Source of the DNA: Isoetes taiwanensis
Lineage: Eukaryota > Streptophyta > Lycopodiopsida > Isoetales > Isoetaceae
Assembly (NCBI GenBank): GCA_021234155.1
Contig: JAJEKV010000054.1
Location: 4,263,962 to 4,327,961, forward strand
DNA: 64,000 nt
Reading direction: 5' to 3'
Position numbers and translations under genes: made by a program. Numbering within the stretch: the stretch's first letter is position 1; every line of letters begins with the position of its first letter. Shown piece after piece: positions 33,532-45,102 of the stretch. Under the pieces are notes generated by a model. It made no database searches. It was not told the DNA's origin and worked only from the letters and a program-made list of their open reading frames with translations.

Positions 33532-36500
33532 ATGGCTGCCCCCAAACTTTCTACACTTCAAGCTTCTGCTCCAAGGGATGCGACTCTTTTCGGGTCTGTG
33601 TCTTTCTCGACGCCCACCTTTCGAGAGGCCCTTGTTGGTCTGAGTCGGGAAGTTGCGGAACGCCACAAGCTTTACGAATTTTCACAAATGGAGCTCCCGG
33701 CCCCAAATCCGGCGCAATTGCAGCAGTTCATCGCACACATCGTCAACAGCCCGGAAGGATTTGCTACGGTGGTCGATGGCACCACCATTTTACTTACTCA
33801 GCATTTGATTTCTGAGGTATTCCACATCCCTTTGCAAAAACCTTCTGTCTCTTGGGCTGCTTTACAGGACATGGACGTCACTCAGTTTGGCGCTATTGCT
33901 TATCAAGCCAACCAGCATCGCCTCACAAATATTGCCAAACCCCATGAGACTTTTGTGAAGTTTCTGTGGCGAAAATTGCTTGGGCATTCCATTAAGAACA
34001 CCCACATCAATAAGCCGTTTTATAACATGGTCATCACTGCCATCCACTCCACTCTCCATGTTGATTGGCCACAGCTTTTATTCTACCGCCTTCTTCAAGA
34101 AGTAGACCGCATCAGGGCTACCCCCTCCTCTGTCTCTGAAATTTCTGTGGGTGGCCATCTTCAGGCCCTCATTCGTCATTATCTTCCTGTTCTTGAGAGT
34201 CCTTCCACTTCCCATACCTCCACTCAGCGCTCTCTGCATTCCCAGCGTCCAACTCAACAAGCTGTACCCTCACGCCAAACCTCCCCTCGTCCTGTTCAAC
34301 ATCAGACCACGCATGTCACTGTCTCCTCTTCTTCCTCTGAGGCCACGCCTTCCCATTCCCGTCATGCCTCTCAACAATCTCAGACAAGGCAGCAACAGGG
34401 CCCTGCCCCTCCCCATCCTCGACAGCTCCTGTACAAATTCCAGCAAGATGTTCAAACCGCTGCCATGCAGCTACATGCATCCCAGGAGGCTCTCATGGAT
34501 CGGTGTTCAGCGCCCTGGAGGCTTCCGATGCTGTTCAAAGAGACCTTCAAGCTGCCACTGCCCATGTTCAAACTTTGGAAGCCCAACTTCAAGAAAAGCA
34601 CGCGGCTCTATTACAGGCCCGTATAGATCTCACCAGTGCTCAGGATCAGACCAGCCTACTTACCCGTCGGCGCAGCTCCAAACTCAAATTGGGACTTATT
34701 GGAGCAGAACAAGTCCAAAGATACCCTCCCGGGTGAAAAGGAGAAACACATTGCTAAGCTAGACACCTTGTACTCGAGCTTTGTGACAATTTACAAGCAC
34801 TCAAGTTCAAAATCTCACCGAAGCGTGAAGCTCGACTCACCTCCACGAAGCTCGACTTTCCACTCACCAATCGTTTAACGTCCCTCCGGACTTCGGCTTT
34901 TTGGAGGCTCGGACACAAAAGGTCGCCGATGACGCCGGAGATTGCCACGCCGCCTCCATACTCGGGGCAATCCTCTTCACATGCCACGCTTCTCGGTAAA
35001 CGGGTCCGTGATCGGGTCCGTCTTTTGTTAGAAAAGGAGCATCGGATCCGTGACCTTGAACATCAGCTCCAGCAAGCAGTTCAATCTGCTGAGGAAGCCC
35101 AACACAAACAGGAGGGATATCTTGACATTGCTACAAACATCCCGGTGGACTTCTCTACTCCTTCCAGCTATCTTGACTATGTGGTGGCCCGACGGCACCT
35201 CTTTCTTTTGAAGTGGTACGCGGCCAATGGCAATGTTCATCAACAGCCACTCAAAAGTGTGGACTTCCTTCGAATCTGGCCGGATCTCTCTATAGAAGAC
35301 AAGGGTTTATTTTGTGCACTCTTAGTCTTTGATTAGCTTACGGTTGAAGATCCTGAATTAGTCATCTTCCGAGTGGTTCAGCCAATGGCTTATGTTTTTC
35401 ATGACTTCTACCTGGCGGATCTTCAGGATAAATTCCGGGATGAGGCCCATCGTGTTTTTAGAGGCAACTCCAATGCTGCTTGGTTGTTATCACCAACCAA
35501 TAAATATTTCAAGGATCCTGCTCAGTCTCAGACTTTTGAACAGGAGTACATGCCTGAACTGGCTCAACACTTACCTCTGTGGCAGGTCGAAACGTTGGAA
35601 CAGGTAAACAAAAATCTGGCGCACCCTGATGATCTTGAGTTTGCTTTCGATTTATATGCAAAGACTTGGGAGGCTACAATCAACTCCGTGGCCTTACGGA
35701 AAGCAAGACCATCCCCACGGGTTGGGTCAATCCTCCCCGTCTATCAATTACTCTCTACTTGAGAATGGGACCATTGGTGTCGTGCTCTTGATCAAAATCT
35801 TGTTCAAGCATTTAGGGACATGGCTCGCAACCCACGCACTGCGGGCATGCTTCCCTCTCCATATGCTTCCTTAGGAGCCCCTCCCGCCCACGGTTCCTTT
35901 CTTCCGATTTGGCGTCTTCCCTTTTGGACGAAGGTCTGGATGGCCATTTGGGTCAACTCGCCTCGGATCTCCACGGATCTCCGGTGGGATCCCGATTTGT
36001 TAGGACGCTCCAATTGGGAGGAGAATGCCACTTTGGACACTACCGAAAATTGGATTTATATCGGTAATGAGCGTGGTTGGCAAAAAAGCTGCTGATGCTC
36101 TTCATGGTCTTGACACCTTCTTGAGAATGCCGCCACCTCACCGGATCCTTGATAACCGTCAGCGGGTTTACGTCTTTGCTCTCAAATGCATCCCTGGTCG
36201 ACTCTTTAAATAGGGCGTCCAATCTTTCATCACGCAATCGAATGCCGGCGTCGGTGCCTTCGGTCTTCAAACTGCCTTCTCATGGAGTGCGGTTTGTTCC
36301 TTGACTACCCATGCCGCCCACGGAAGACATGGTGCGCTCTCACTTCCTCATTGAGGCCCATCCTGCCCTAGGGCTCAACACCCCTGACGCTCTTCAAACA
36401 CGCCAGGACCTCATTGCTCATTACTATAATGGCGCCCGACCTCATTCCCGTGAGGATCACTTTTCGACTGCTGGTTTCCCGCCTTCGGAAGCACTTCCTC

Positions 36501-36537
36501 CTTTTCTTCAGACTGAGTGTCATTTGGTGGGGGGGAG
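33532..36537 (+). pseudogene. accessory sense ORF between integrase and 3' LTR (copy A)
   Basis: About 1,000 codons. The first 310 or so are open (33532 to about 34460, within an open frame to 34626). The N-terminal domain (VAERHKLYEFSQMELPAPN, VVDGTTILLTQHLISEVFHI, KPHETFVKFLWRKLLGHSI, WPQLLFYRLLQEV) resembles the 'putative plant transposon protein' domain seen in extra ORFs of plant retroelements, an inference. A Ser/Gln/Pro-rich linker follows, then a coiled coil (LQAATAHVQTLEAQLQEKHA; later RIRDLEHQLQQAVQSAEEA). A C-terminal globular part has YLDYVVARRHLFLLKWYA and FALKCIPGR. Frame breaks begin at about 34495. Not envelope-like: I see no signal peptide or membrane span. Confidence 0.75.
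36523..36537 (+). promoter_or_regulatory. polypurine tract of copy A
   Basis: GGTGGGGGGGAG lies immediately before the TGTTAG start of the 3' LTR, where plus-strand DNA synthesis is primed. Copy B has the same G-rich tract. Confidence 0.85.
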
Positions 36538-37129
36538 TGTTAGTCCTGTGCCTCCTGGTTCAGGACTATTCATGCATACGACGGACCAGGTCAAGCTCAA
36601 GGATCCACAGACAGGCATGGGTCAGCCATCAAAGGCTCAGCAGAAGACCAAGCAGCAGACCACGCAGTCAAAGCCTGCGTCCGTCAACAAGAGGCGCCGC
36701 TCAGACAAGTGATGGCCCGTCACCGCCCGCGTCAGCGTCAGCGTGATTCTAGGCACTTCAAGAGGCACCGCCAACATTCCTGCAAATCAGGCCTCCTTAC
36801 AGGAGTCGGCACCGAGATCAGTCAGGGTGTCTATATTGGGCCAAAGGCCATTGTACTATATATATGAGTAGAGCTAGCACATGAGTTTTTAGATGAGTTT
36901 TGAGTCTTGTCTCTCTTCAGTCTTCTCTCGATTGCGAGAGTTCATGTATGTTCATCATTGATATCAAGGAAGCTTATCATTTTCCTCTCACTGTTCTCTC
37001 TTGTTCTGTTTTCTTCTTGTTCTTTTCTTGCAAATCCCGCGTGACATAGTCCCCCGGATTCTCCTGTTAGATCCAAGGGTCCTCACAGAGGGCTGTCTTG
37101 CAGGAGTTCCCGAACCCAGACCCCAAACA
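36538..37129 (+). repeat. 3' LTR of copy A
   Basis: Same termini as the 5' LTR (TGTTAG...AAACA). It carries the TATATATGAG promoter-like motif near 36860 and ends at the junction with a TIR-element fragment. Confidence 0.9.
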
Positions 37130-37436
37130 CATTGACATTAATTAACACAACCATTGGGTCCAACACATTTAGATTAAAATCTCCCTTAAACCCCCTTTGG
37201 TTTGGGTGCATATTCACACGGGGGGTGACGTAGGGCAGCGAGAGCCCTCATAATTGTATTTGCACGTACGAAATCAACATCATATAGTATTCCGCTTGAA
37301 ATCTTATAGTATTTTACGAATCTTGTTATACAATATAGCAAATTTTGTACTTGCATACCCCACAAACGAGGAACTTTACGTACGGTGTAGATTAAGGAAT
37401 AAGGGGTGAATATGCCTATCCAACAGCTCTCCACTA
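37130..37436 (+). mobile_element. truncated copy of the 44.2-kb TIR element
   Basis: The sequence from CATTGACATTAATTAAC to CCAACAGCTCTC follows the element at 44188-44708 closely, including CACGGGGGGTGACG and the GAACTTTACGTACGGTG interior. It lacks the first ten bases of the left terminus, replaced by the LTR end, and the whole right inverted repeat. Confidence 0.85.
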
Positions 37437-37597
37437 CCTAACTGCGATACTTTATGCTAAATACATGACATCTACATATCGCATGGAAGCCAATCCACTA
37501 CCTAACTGCGTGAGACCTTATGCTAGATACATCACATTCTACGTATCACATGGAAGCCAATCCACTAATTAACTGCGACACCCTATGCTAGGAGATG
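37437..37597. repeat. about 66-bp tandem repeat, nearly three units
   Basis: CCACTA(C/A)(C/T)TAACTGCG begins the units near 37430, 37496 and 37563. Each is followed by TTATGCTA(A/G)ATACAT and CATGGAAGCCAAT. The third unit is partial. Confidence 0.8.
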
Positions 37598-37599
37598 CT

Positions 37600-37803
37600 T
37601 GCATGTGATTATTTAGTACATATGGCAGATTGGTTTCTACGACATGACCTAGTACATATGGCAGACAATCTCTACCATAGGGCCAGGTTGGTCATATTCG
37701 AAGCATTGGATTTTAAGATCCCCATTACTAGACTGATATTGGCCATCCTGGAACCCATGGCCCCAGATGTGGCAGTTTAAGGTCCTACCACTAGACCATG
37801 TCA
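37600..37803 (-). mobile_element. dimeric tRNA-related repeat
   Basis: On the minus strand ATGGTCTAGTGGTAGGACC (A-box-like) and GGGTTCCAGGATGG (B-box-like) form one tRNA-sized unit (about 37741-37803). A second unit with CAGTCTAGTAATGGGGATC and CTTCGAATATGACC follows it. CTAGTACATATGGCAGA is then duplicated at 37611 and 37648. Neither unit folds as a full tRNA. A dimeric SINE is the simplest reading. Confidence 0.45.
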
Positions 37804-38164
37804 CGAAAGGCATCTGAAGGACATTTTGAATTATTTAAAGTGTTTCTCATGCATGATTTAGATGTTTCCTTGCATATTTGGAGTGGTGAGGAGTTGTGGA
37901 GGTATTATATAGAGCATCAGTGTCAAGGAGTCCCTTATAGCAACAATGTCAAATCCTTCCACTACCAGCAATGTATCATTCTAGTGAAAGTTGATTGCAT
38001 AAGTCCATTGTGATATGGGATGTCTAATGTCCTAATGTGAAACTCTAAAAACTATCGAGCATGTTCCTAAGACTTTGCAATTTAGATGTATGGATAAGGA
38101 AATAAATTGTTGAGTCAATGATACATGTTGCCATCATCATTTCCATCTAACCTTAGTTTAGAAG

Positions 38165-38300
38165 TCCATAACACTTAGCCAAATCGAAATCTTAAATCTT
38201 AAGATAGTACATAAGATTCGAACCTAGGCAACAACTTAGAATAAAATGCTTCACTTTTATCTCTTACAATAACATGGGGTTCCCTTAGCTTTTTTGTATG
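38165..38300 (-). mobile_element. tRNA-related repeat fragment
   Basis: A minus-strand B-box, CTAGGTTCGAATCTTATG (38210-38227), lies in an otherwise AT-rich stretch. No clear A-box. Confidence 0.3.
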
Positions 38301-40684
38301 ATTTTTATATGATTTCACAATTGTATTTAATGAGACATAATGATGATATATCTTGAGTGCATATATGCCTGCATTAATTTTAGTGTTTTTGTTTGATTTA
38401 GACACATGTGCCATGTTATATTTTTGTTTGATTATGTATTTTGATCCTCAACATGTAATGCTCGTGTTAGATAGAAATAGGATTTGCTAGAGTAAATTTC
38501 GAGATCAATCATTTTTCGTCCTTATTTAGTCCCTGCTAGTCTATGACAGAATACCCGACTACTCTAGCATAAGCTTTGGAGCGTGGTATGTCTGTGCACA
38601 TACAACTTTCTCAACATGATTTTTTGAAGCCTTCATGCTATTGACGAACAGACTGCAGTTGGAGCCCGGATCTACAAAGGCATGCTAATCGCAGCCACAG
38701 GAGGCTGATGGGCAATAGATGTTTGAAACTCTATGAGGTATTTCAAAGCTAGTTTTGTATTTTTGGCATTAGGGTTCCTCTATTTTTCTGTACAGGTTAC
38801 AACATGTTTCTTGTAGTTTATTGAAATAACTCTTCCTAGCATCCAGCATGTCGGAGGACAAACAAAAAGATCCACAGTAAAACCCAAGAAGCCTTTTAGT
38901 ATTCAGACGAAGCTTCGGAAGGAGATGGTGATACGATGATCAAAGCAGTGATGAAATATCTCATGTCCCACAGTGCCAGGCCATTCTCCCTTACAACAAA
39001 AGTCTTTTATTTTTTTCAAATTCTAGAGTCACAATAGTAAGAGATTTGTGTAGATAGATACGATGTCAAAATTGCTTGCACTGCATTGTCCCCTATCATA
39101 CTCAAGCTATGCACAAGCTTAAGCCACATGGGACTTATTGTTATATGAGCTCTAGAATCTGGCTCGTGCTAGGCACACTAGCGCGTTCCCAGATACATGT
39201 AGATTTTCACACTAGACTCACTTACGCATTTGATTTTCCCCTGCTGGAAGAGTTGTTGAAGAGCTGTCTACATAGAACTTATGAGATGTCTACATAGAAC
39301 TTATGTCTAATGTGTTTCGCTTAGGAGATGTCTATATAGAACTTATGTGTAGTGTGTTTTGGAGTAGCCCCGACTAAATAATGTGCAAACCTTTTGAATT
39401 CAGATGCCTTTAATTTTAGCTACAACATAAACAATCGGCAAGTTCCAATGCCATAAAAAAATCAAGTAAATATGATGAAAAGACATGGGACAGACATGGA
39501 ATTCTCATATATTCTGCATAATGCCAGAGTGGTAAGGTCTAAGATCATAAGAGGGACTCCATAGTCAGGACAGAGAAGAGAGAGGAGATAGAAACTAGTG
39601 TTGTAATTGGGAGAACATGTAATAGTGCAAAATTGGCTAGCCAAATTTGTAGTGTAGAGAAGTGCCATGTGGCACCACTATAATCTAAAAAAGTACGATT
39701 TTTTGCTCTTCATTGGTCTTTGTTCATTTTGTCGCTTTGCACAAATAGAAATCATAACTTGAGCTGTTAAAGAAGTTGTTGCTCTTTATTTCTCTAGTTT
39801 CAAATTCTCATAGTTCATTTGAACCTTATCGACCAAGCATCTCTCTCTGTGTGATGGCTCAAATGTTCCAAATGCAAAGTAGTGAGATCTGAGCTTAAAA
39901 AACCAGCCGATTCATTTTCCAAATCCCAGCTTCCCCCTTTTTATCACAAATCTACTAATTAATCCATTTGTGTACAACAATTAATCTATTTTGTGACCTC
40001 CCTTCTGAGATTTCTTTCAACCTTTCTAAAATCTAGTATTGGGTGAAGCTCCAATTTCGGGAGCCATATTGCTCGCCATCTGGTTGAGATCGAAGTTATT
40101 GATGTCTTTTTTGTTCCTAAATCTATTGCTTTTTTATAGTGGAGTAGCTTGCTCTTTCTATCAATGGATATTGAAGTGCGCTCGATTTATCTATCTATCA
40201 ATGCAGGATATATTGTAGATAGTAGCATTTTGCAGTATTTTCAATGAAAGCAACATGGATTCTTTAGATGTGCCCCATGTGGTTGTTGACCCAAGAGAAA
40301 CAACATGGAAGTTGGTCTCCATTTTTTGTCCGAGCCTTAATCCCGTGATGCCATGTGGCATCCTCTCCAATCCGGAATGGAAGTTGGGTTTATCCGTGGA
40401 CATTAATTTCGATAGGTTGTTACAGGTTTCCCTGTTTACAGGTTACCCTGTTTCCCTATTTTATGCAGTCGTGCAGGTTTCTTCTTCCTTATATCTGCAT
40501 AGCTCTCGCCGGAGCTCCAATCAGGTCACCATAGTTTGGATAGGGTCTTTGCCTTGGAGCTCCAGACTGGCTAAATCTTTCTCCTTATTACCTACAAACC
40601 TCGCTCTCCTGCCCCGAACAGGGATCAAAATCATAAAGATCATTATGCGAAAAAGAACCAATGCTCTACTCTGTCGCTTTACAG
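38301..40684. other. intergenic, no gene recognised
   Basis: A short phrase AGATGTCTA(C/T)ATAGAACTTATG recurs three times near 39261-39345. A 163-codon open stretch at 40255-40746 has no recognisable domain and I do not call it a gene. Confidence 0.4.
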
Positions 40685-40770
40685 TGTTCTTGCCCTTCGA
40701 TGAATCAAGCAACAAAACTGCTTACCTTGTTCTTGCCCTTCTATGAATCAAGCAACAAAACTGCTTAAAC
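40685..40770. repeat. 43-bp tandem duplication
   Basis: TGTTCTTGCCCTTC(G/T)ATGAA...AAACTGCTTA is present at 40685 and 40728. Confidence 0.85.
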
Positions 40771-41295
40771 AGGAAGAAAAAAGTGATATTACCTTTTGCC
40801 GGCTTCACCAACAAGATATTAATGCAAGATTTTGCCGAAACTTACACTGCCGAATGCTCCTTTGAATGTGAAAACATCGCCACTTCGCCAGCACACACGG
40901 CCAGTCTAAGATCTTTCTGCTCTGTTTTAAGGTATATTTTGTCCAAAGCTCCCCTGCAAAAAATAAGAAGCTAGACTTCCAAGGTTTCGTCTATGGCTTA
41001 TATACCTACTATGGGAGAAAATTGCTTGCATCCGGTGTTCTGCTTATACGTAATGCCGCAGTGCCATAGCGGAGCTCCAGAAGAACAACATCGGGGCCAA
41101 AATGGATCCCAACTTCCATGTTGTTGGGGAATGGAGCATGGGAGCGGGTCCCTTCCAAACCGGAAAGGGACACCATGCTCCATTGTCAAATTGTCAAACC
41201 GGAAAGCGCAATTTGGCAATTTCCAAAAAATAAGATAAATGTAAAGGCTTTTTTAATTTTCCCTAAATAACGTATGTCTTTAGGGCAATTCATGT

Positions 41296-42007
41296 CTCTA
41301 ACCCTAACCCTAATGTGGACGGCGGCTAGTTCTCTTCCATGTCGCGACTGGAGCTTGTGCGCAGAGTTTTGTTGCAGATCAAGCAGGTAACAGCAGCCTT
41401 CTCGCAGAAAAAAATTGCGCAGCCTATCCTGGCGAATTTCTAATGTCAAAGATGGATGTGCAGAGCATTCTTCTAAGCATCCTTAATGGCGTGCATGAGC
41501 AAGCACAACACAATTTCTTAATTTCTCTTTGCTTCTACTTTTTTTTTCTCCCTTGTCATGTTGCTCCACAATTTTCAGAGCACGAGCATCACAGTGCAGC
41601 AAGTAAAGAAAGAGGTAGCAAAGAGTTTGCTTGCATGGATACGCAGAGCCGATCAAGGAAATGGAGATCAGGGGTTGGAGTGATACCATTGGAGTGTATC
41701 TCTTATTTAAAAAAGTATTTATCATCTGATCGTGTTCTTGCCTCAAGCTGTTAGGGTACATTCTTTTTGCTCTTTCATCTAATTTATTGTTTTTTTAACA
41801 TATTTTAGCTAATGTATTTAACGTTTTGCATTGCATGCACAATGATGGAGGACAGAATATATATGCAGAAAGAAAATTTTTACGGTTCAACAAACTCTGA
41901 TTACTGGTCTGGTTACAGTTATTGTGGTTTCTTTGCATGTCTTTTTTGTTCAAATTTCTCAACGCAGCAGCCTGGCTTTAAGCAACACATAGTATTCAAA
42001 AATAAGG
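41296..42007 (+). CDS. possible small multi-exon gene with telo-box leader (weak)
   Basis: CTAACCCTAACCCTAA (about 41298) is a telo-box type motif often found just upstream of plant housekeeping start codons. Forty bases later an ATG opens MSRLELVRRVLLQIKQ and reaches a consensus donor CAG|GTAACA at about 41386. Further exon-like pieces are SITVQQVKKEVAKSLLAWIRR (about 41588-41680) and QPGFKQHIVFKNK with acceptor AACGCAG and donor AAG|GTATGA (about 41966-42005). I cannot join them into one frame with certainty or name the family. Confidence 0.25.
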
Positions 42008-42424
42008 TATGAATCACTTTGTTCATTGCCAATCATCTCCATTTCCTTTGGGCAATCATAATTCCATTTTGTTGAGGTTATTTGGTTTATCCCATGCAAG
42101 AAGTCATTTCGAAGTTCAGATCTTATCTGCTGAGTTTTCAATTTTGTAGATGAATAGATTCCCCAAATTTAAATTAATCACCAATTTTCAATGTTTCAAA
42201 GTGTACTTGCTTAATTTGATGATCAGATTATTCTTTCTTAAGTCATTTGCCAGTTGATTCTTTGCTCATATTCTCTAAGTTTTCTTGAGTACGAATTGAG
42301 CATCCACACTTGAATATGTGAGTTTGGATGATCCATTCTCGCAGCATACTACATATTCTTTGTAAGATAATTTGTCTTTTGAATGCTTATTTCTTTTTGC
42401 TTTCTAATGGGTTCTGATCCTTTA

Positions 42425-42505
42425 AATCACACCTAGTGACTCTAATTTCATGTATTGTAATACAAATGGTACAATTGTGGGTTCAACTCCCACGTGTTCA
42501 TTGCA
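42425..42505 (+). mobile_element. tRNA-related fragment
   Basis: GTGGGTTCAACTCCCAC (42478-42494) is a perfect T-arm with five pairs and a seven-base loop containing a B-box. The upstream part has no convincing A-box or acceptor stem, so it is not called as a tRNA gene. Confidence 0.35.
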
Positions 42506-42580
42506 GCCACAAAAAAGCAAAGACATCGACCATAAAGAAATTAGTAACAGTTGCCATAAGTAATCACCATTAGATATCAT

Positions 42581-42858
42581 ATGTATTCCTATCGGTTAAT
42601 TATTGGGTATCATGTCAAAAGATTGTATTAAGAAATTCAAACTAGTCTATTTAACACTTGAGGGTATTGACGATTAATCAATATAGATAGATAGATAGAT
42701 AGTATTTTAACGTCATGCCTAGTATGTATTCCTATCGGTTAATTATTGGGTATCATGTCAAAAGATTGTATTAAGAAATGCAAACTAGTCTATTTAACAC
42801 TTGATGGTATTGACGATTAATCAATATAGATAGATAGATAGATAGTATTTTAACGTCA
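42581..42858. repeat. 143-bp tandem duplication with GATA microsatellite
   Basis: ATGTATTCCTATCGGTTAAT starts at 42581 and at 42724. Each copy ends with a run of GATA units and TATTTTAACGTCA. The copies are nearly identical, so the duplication is recent. Confidence 0.9.
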
Positions 42859-42996
42859 CGCCACTAGGCAACATCCAACTGGACATGTGACCACACACCA
42901 CACCACATTGCTTGGTTGGGCCCTGCCCCCAACCACGCCCAACCACTTTACATTGCGTCTGTGGTTTTTGACACCCAACAGTTCAGAGTGCGACTC

Positions 42997-43063
42997 TGGG
43001 CGGTCTCGAACTCGAGACTTATAGTTGCTAGACCTAGTGTGTTACCACTAGACTAAACGCCCA
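42997..43063 (-). mobile_element. tRNA-like sequence, SINE head
   Basis: On the minus strand a 67-nt unit begins TGGGCG and ends CGCCCA (six-pair acceptor-like stem), with A-box TTTAGTCTAGTGGTAAC and B-box GAGTTCGAGACC. The anticodon and T stems do not pair properly, so it is tRNA-derived and probably not a working tRNA. Confidence 0.5.
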
Positions 43064-44187
43064 GACAACATAGCAACTATGCACTATAAATTATCATGTC
43101 AATATACACTTGATGGTATTGATGTTAATCACTATAGAACATCAGAGTGACTATGCACTCAAAATTACCATGTCAATATACCAAGAAATATAGATGCGAT
43201 CAAATATCATTCCTCGAAACTTGACATATTAACTAGTACTACACATCATATACTTTAAGGCGTCATGGAGACCAACTACAATTATCATATTTCAATGCCA
43301 TGTTAAAAAACAATATTTGTTTATTACCTTCTAAAATTGTGTTCATGAACCATATTGTATAATTAGACATGGTTTGTAAACTAACGTATTGATTTTTGAG
43401 TTTGATTTTCACTACTAAACCATTTGAAAAAATTCGTACTAACTCAATTTTGGGGGCCTTGTGCGGCAACACATTTCTTATCATAACTTTTGATCCAGAG
43501 CTCTGTTTGAGATGATTTTTATTGCGTTGGAAAGCTCTCTCTGAGATCTTTTTGATAGTGTGTGATATGGATATATTTGGTTAAGTTATCTATGCTAAAC
43601 AGCAATTTTTCGGGCCGGGTTTGGTAGGCTTTCACATCCTACCAGCTGATTAATACAGGATTGCGCTATTGGATATTGTTTTATGGCTCATTCCGAATGA
43701 AGGTTGCAAAAAATTACCATGCATTTTTAGATTTCGAGGCAGTTATTAAGCAAATTCCAAGGCTTCTAGATCCTTGTGCTAACAAGCAGAAAAGTTTCCC
43801 ACTTTGGTTTCTCACCATAAGAATCCATGGAAGCCAAAGGCTGCTGTTAAATTCCAGTTGAAAAATAGTTGAAAAATGTTTGTGTATGGGTGTTGCAAAC
43901 TTTATGACTTTCAGAATAATGGAATCAATCCGCTCTATCTTTATGGTAACTTTTACTTATGTTCTATTTGTTTTATTGTGATGAAATTCAAAAGCTACAG
44001 GTGATGTGAAAGCCTCAAATGAATTCTAGTTTTTTTCTGGTTTGAATTCTAAATTTTTGTCACACCTTTGGGGTCCCTAAGGCCCCGAAGGGGCCAAAAA
44101 ATTTGTTTTGCAACACAAACCATTAACATCCAACATATAAAAATTAAATTCCCCAACACATAACAACCATTGACATTAACAACCAAC
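43064..44187. other. intergenic with a TIR-element-like motif
   Basis: ATAACTTTTGATCC near 43481 also occurs inside the element at 56367-56925, so this may be a decayed relative. Nothing else recognised. Confidence 0.35.
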
Positions 44188-44708
44188 ACATAACTACCAT
44201 TGACATTAATTAACACAACCATTGGGTCCAACACATTTAAATTAAAATCCTCCTTAAACCCCCTTTGGTTTGGGTGCATATTCACACGGGGGGTGTTAAC
44301 ACAACCATTGGGTCCAACACATTTAAATTAAAATCCCCCTTAAACCCCCTTTGGTTTGGGTGCATATTCACACGGGGGGTGACGTACGGCAGCGAGAGCC
44401 CTCATAATTGTATCTTGCACGTACAAAATCAATACCATATAGTATTCCGCTTGAAATCTTATAGTATTTTGCAAATCTTGTTATAACAGTATAGCAAATT
44501 TTGTACTTGCATACCCCACAAACGAGGAACTTTACGTACGGTGTAGATTAAGGAATAAGGGGTGAATATGCCTATCCAACAACTCTCGTTGCCCGAAGTC
44601 ACCCCCCGTGTGAAATATGCACCCAAACCAAAGGGGGTTTAAGGGGGATTTTAATTTAAATGTGTTGGACCTAATGGTTGTGTTAATTAATGTCAATGGT
44701 AGTTATGT
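44188..44708. mobile_element. non-autonomous TIR element (MITE) with about 110-bp inverted repeats
   Basis: The left arm (44188-44295: ACATAACTACCATTGAC to CACGGGGGGTG) is the reverse complement of the right arm (44598-44708) with few mismatches. An 85-bp piece of the left arm is repeated in tandem at 44297-44381. The 215-bp middle has no ORF. Arms this long suggest a Mutator-type element, an inference. A truncated copy abuts LTR element A. Confidence 0.85.
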
Positions 44709-45102
44709 CGACAAACCGTGTAACAAGCATTTGTTTGAAATGAAGATTAGCACATTGATAAAATGTTGTCGAATTGCCAATGTAACGGTGAGAGAAAAGA
44801 AAATGTTGGCGAAATTTTTGCACATTAACTTTTACTTTCCAATTCTAAAGATGCCCCCAATTCTAATGTGATTGTCAAAGTACCTTCGTTTTCTTCAAAA
44901 TACCCCTAATTTCATTTGGGAGATTTGACGAAATATTGAAGGGGTTCTATGTACCCATGACACTTGAATGCAACGTGTCTAAAGAAAATAACACTAATAA
45001 TGCTTTTTGTTTCTTGGAAGAAGATGCATGCAATAGCTAAAATCGGGGCGTTGAACATTGGCGTACTAAGCCCACCAAAGAAAATATTCCAACTTTACAA
45101 TA
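44709..45102. other. spacer between two TIR elements
   Basis: No gene or repeat recognised. Confidence 0.4.

Larger units (their letters stand above)
26024..37129 (+). mobile_element. Ty3/gypsy LTR retrotransposon, copy A
   Basis: LTRs of about 595 bp (TGTTAG...AAACA) flank a 9.9-kb interior with gag, aspartic protease, reverse transcriptase, RNase H and integrase in the Ty3/gypsy order. Protease DGGS, integrase wording (LWAYNT, LVYGQEALMPFEY) and lack of a chromodomain point to the Athila/Tat side of the family, an inference. Downstream of integrase it adds a short antisense ORF and a roughly 1,000-codon sense ORF, then a polypurine tract and the 3' LTR. The two flanks share no five-base duplication. 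The 3' flank is the inside of a TIR element whose other end is missing at the 5' side, so this copy may be recombinant or rearranged. Confidence 0.9.

Noticed and set aside
33237..33815. 192-codon ORF overlapping the accessory ORF start
   Set aside because: It is in a different frame, and copy B preserves the accessory ORF frame, not this one.
40255..40746. 163-codon open frame
   Set aside because: No domain, mixed composition, contains a later tandem duplication; likely a chance ORF.
41298..41314. Interstitial telomere array
   Set aside because: Only two to three TAACCC-type units; better read as a telo-box.
42660..42860. Possible CRISPR-like direct repeats
   Set aside because: It is a simple two-copy tandem duplication with a GATA microsatellite in a plant genome.
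42997..43063. Functional tRNA gene
   Set aside because: Acceptor-like stem and boxes are present, but anticodon and T stems do not pair; better read as a SINE head.
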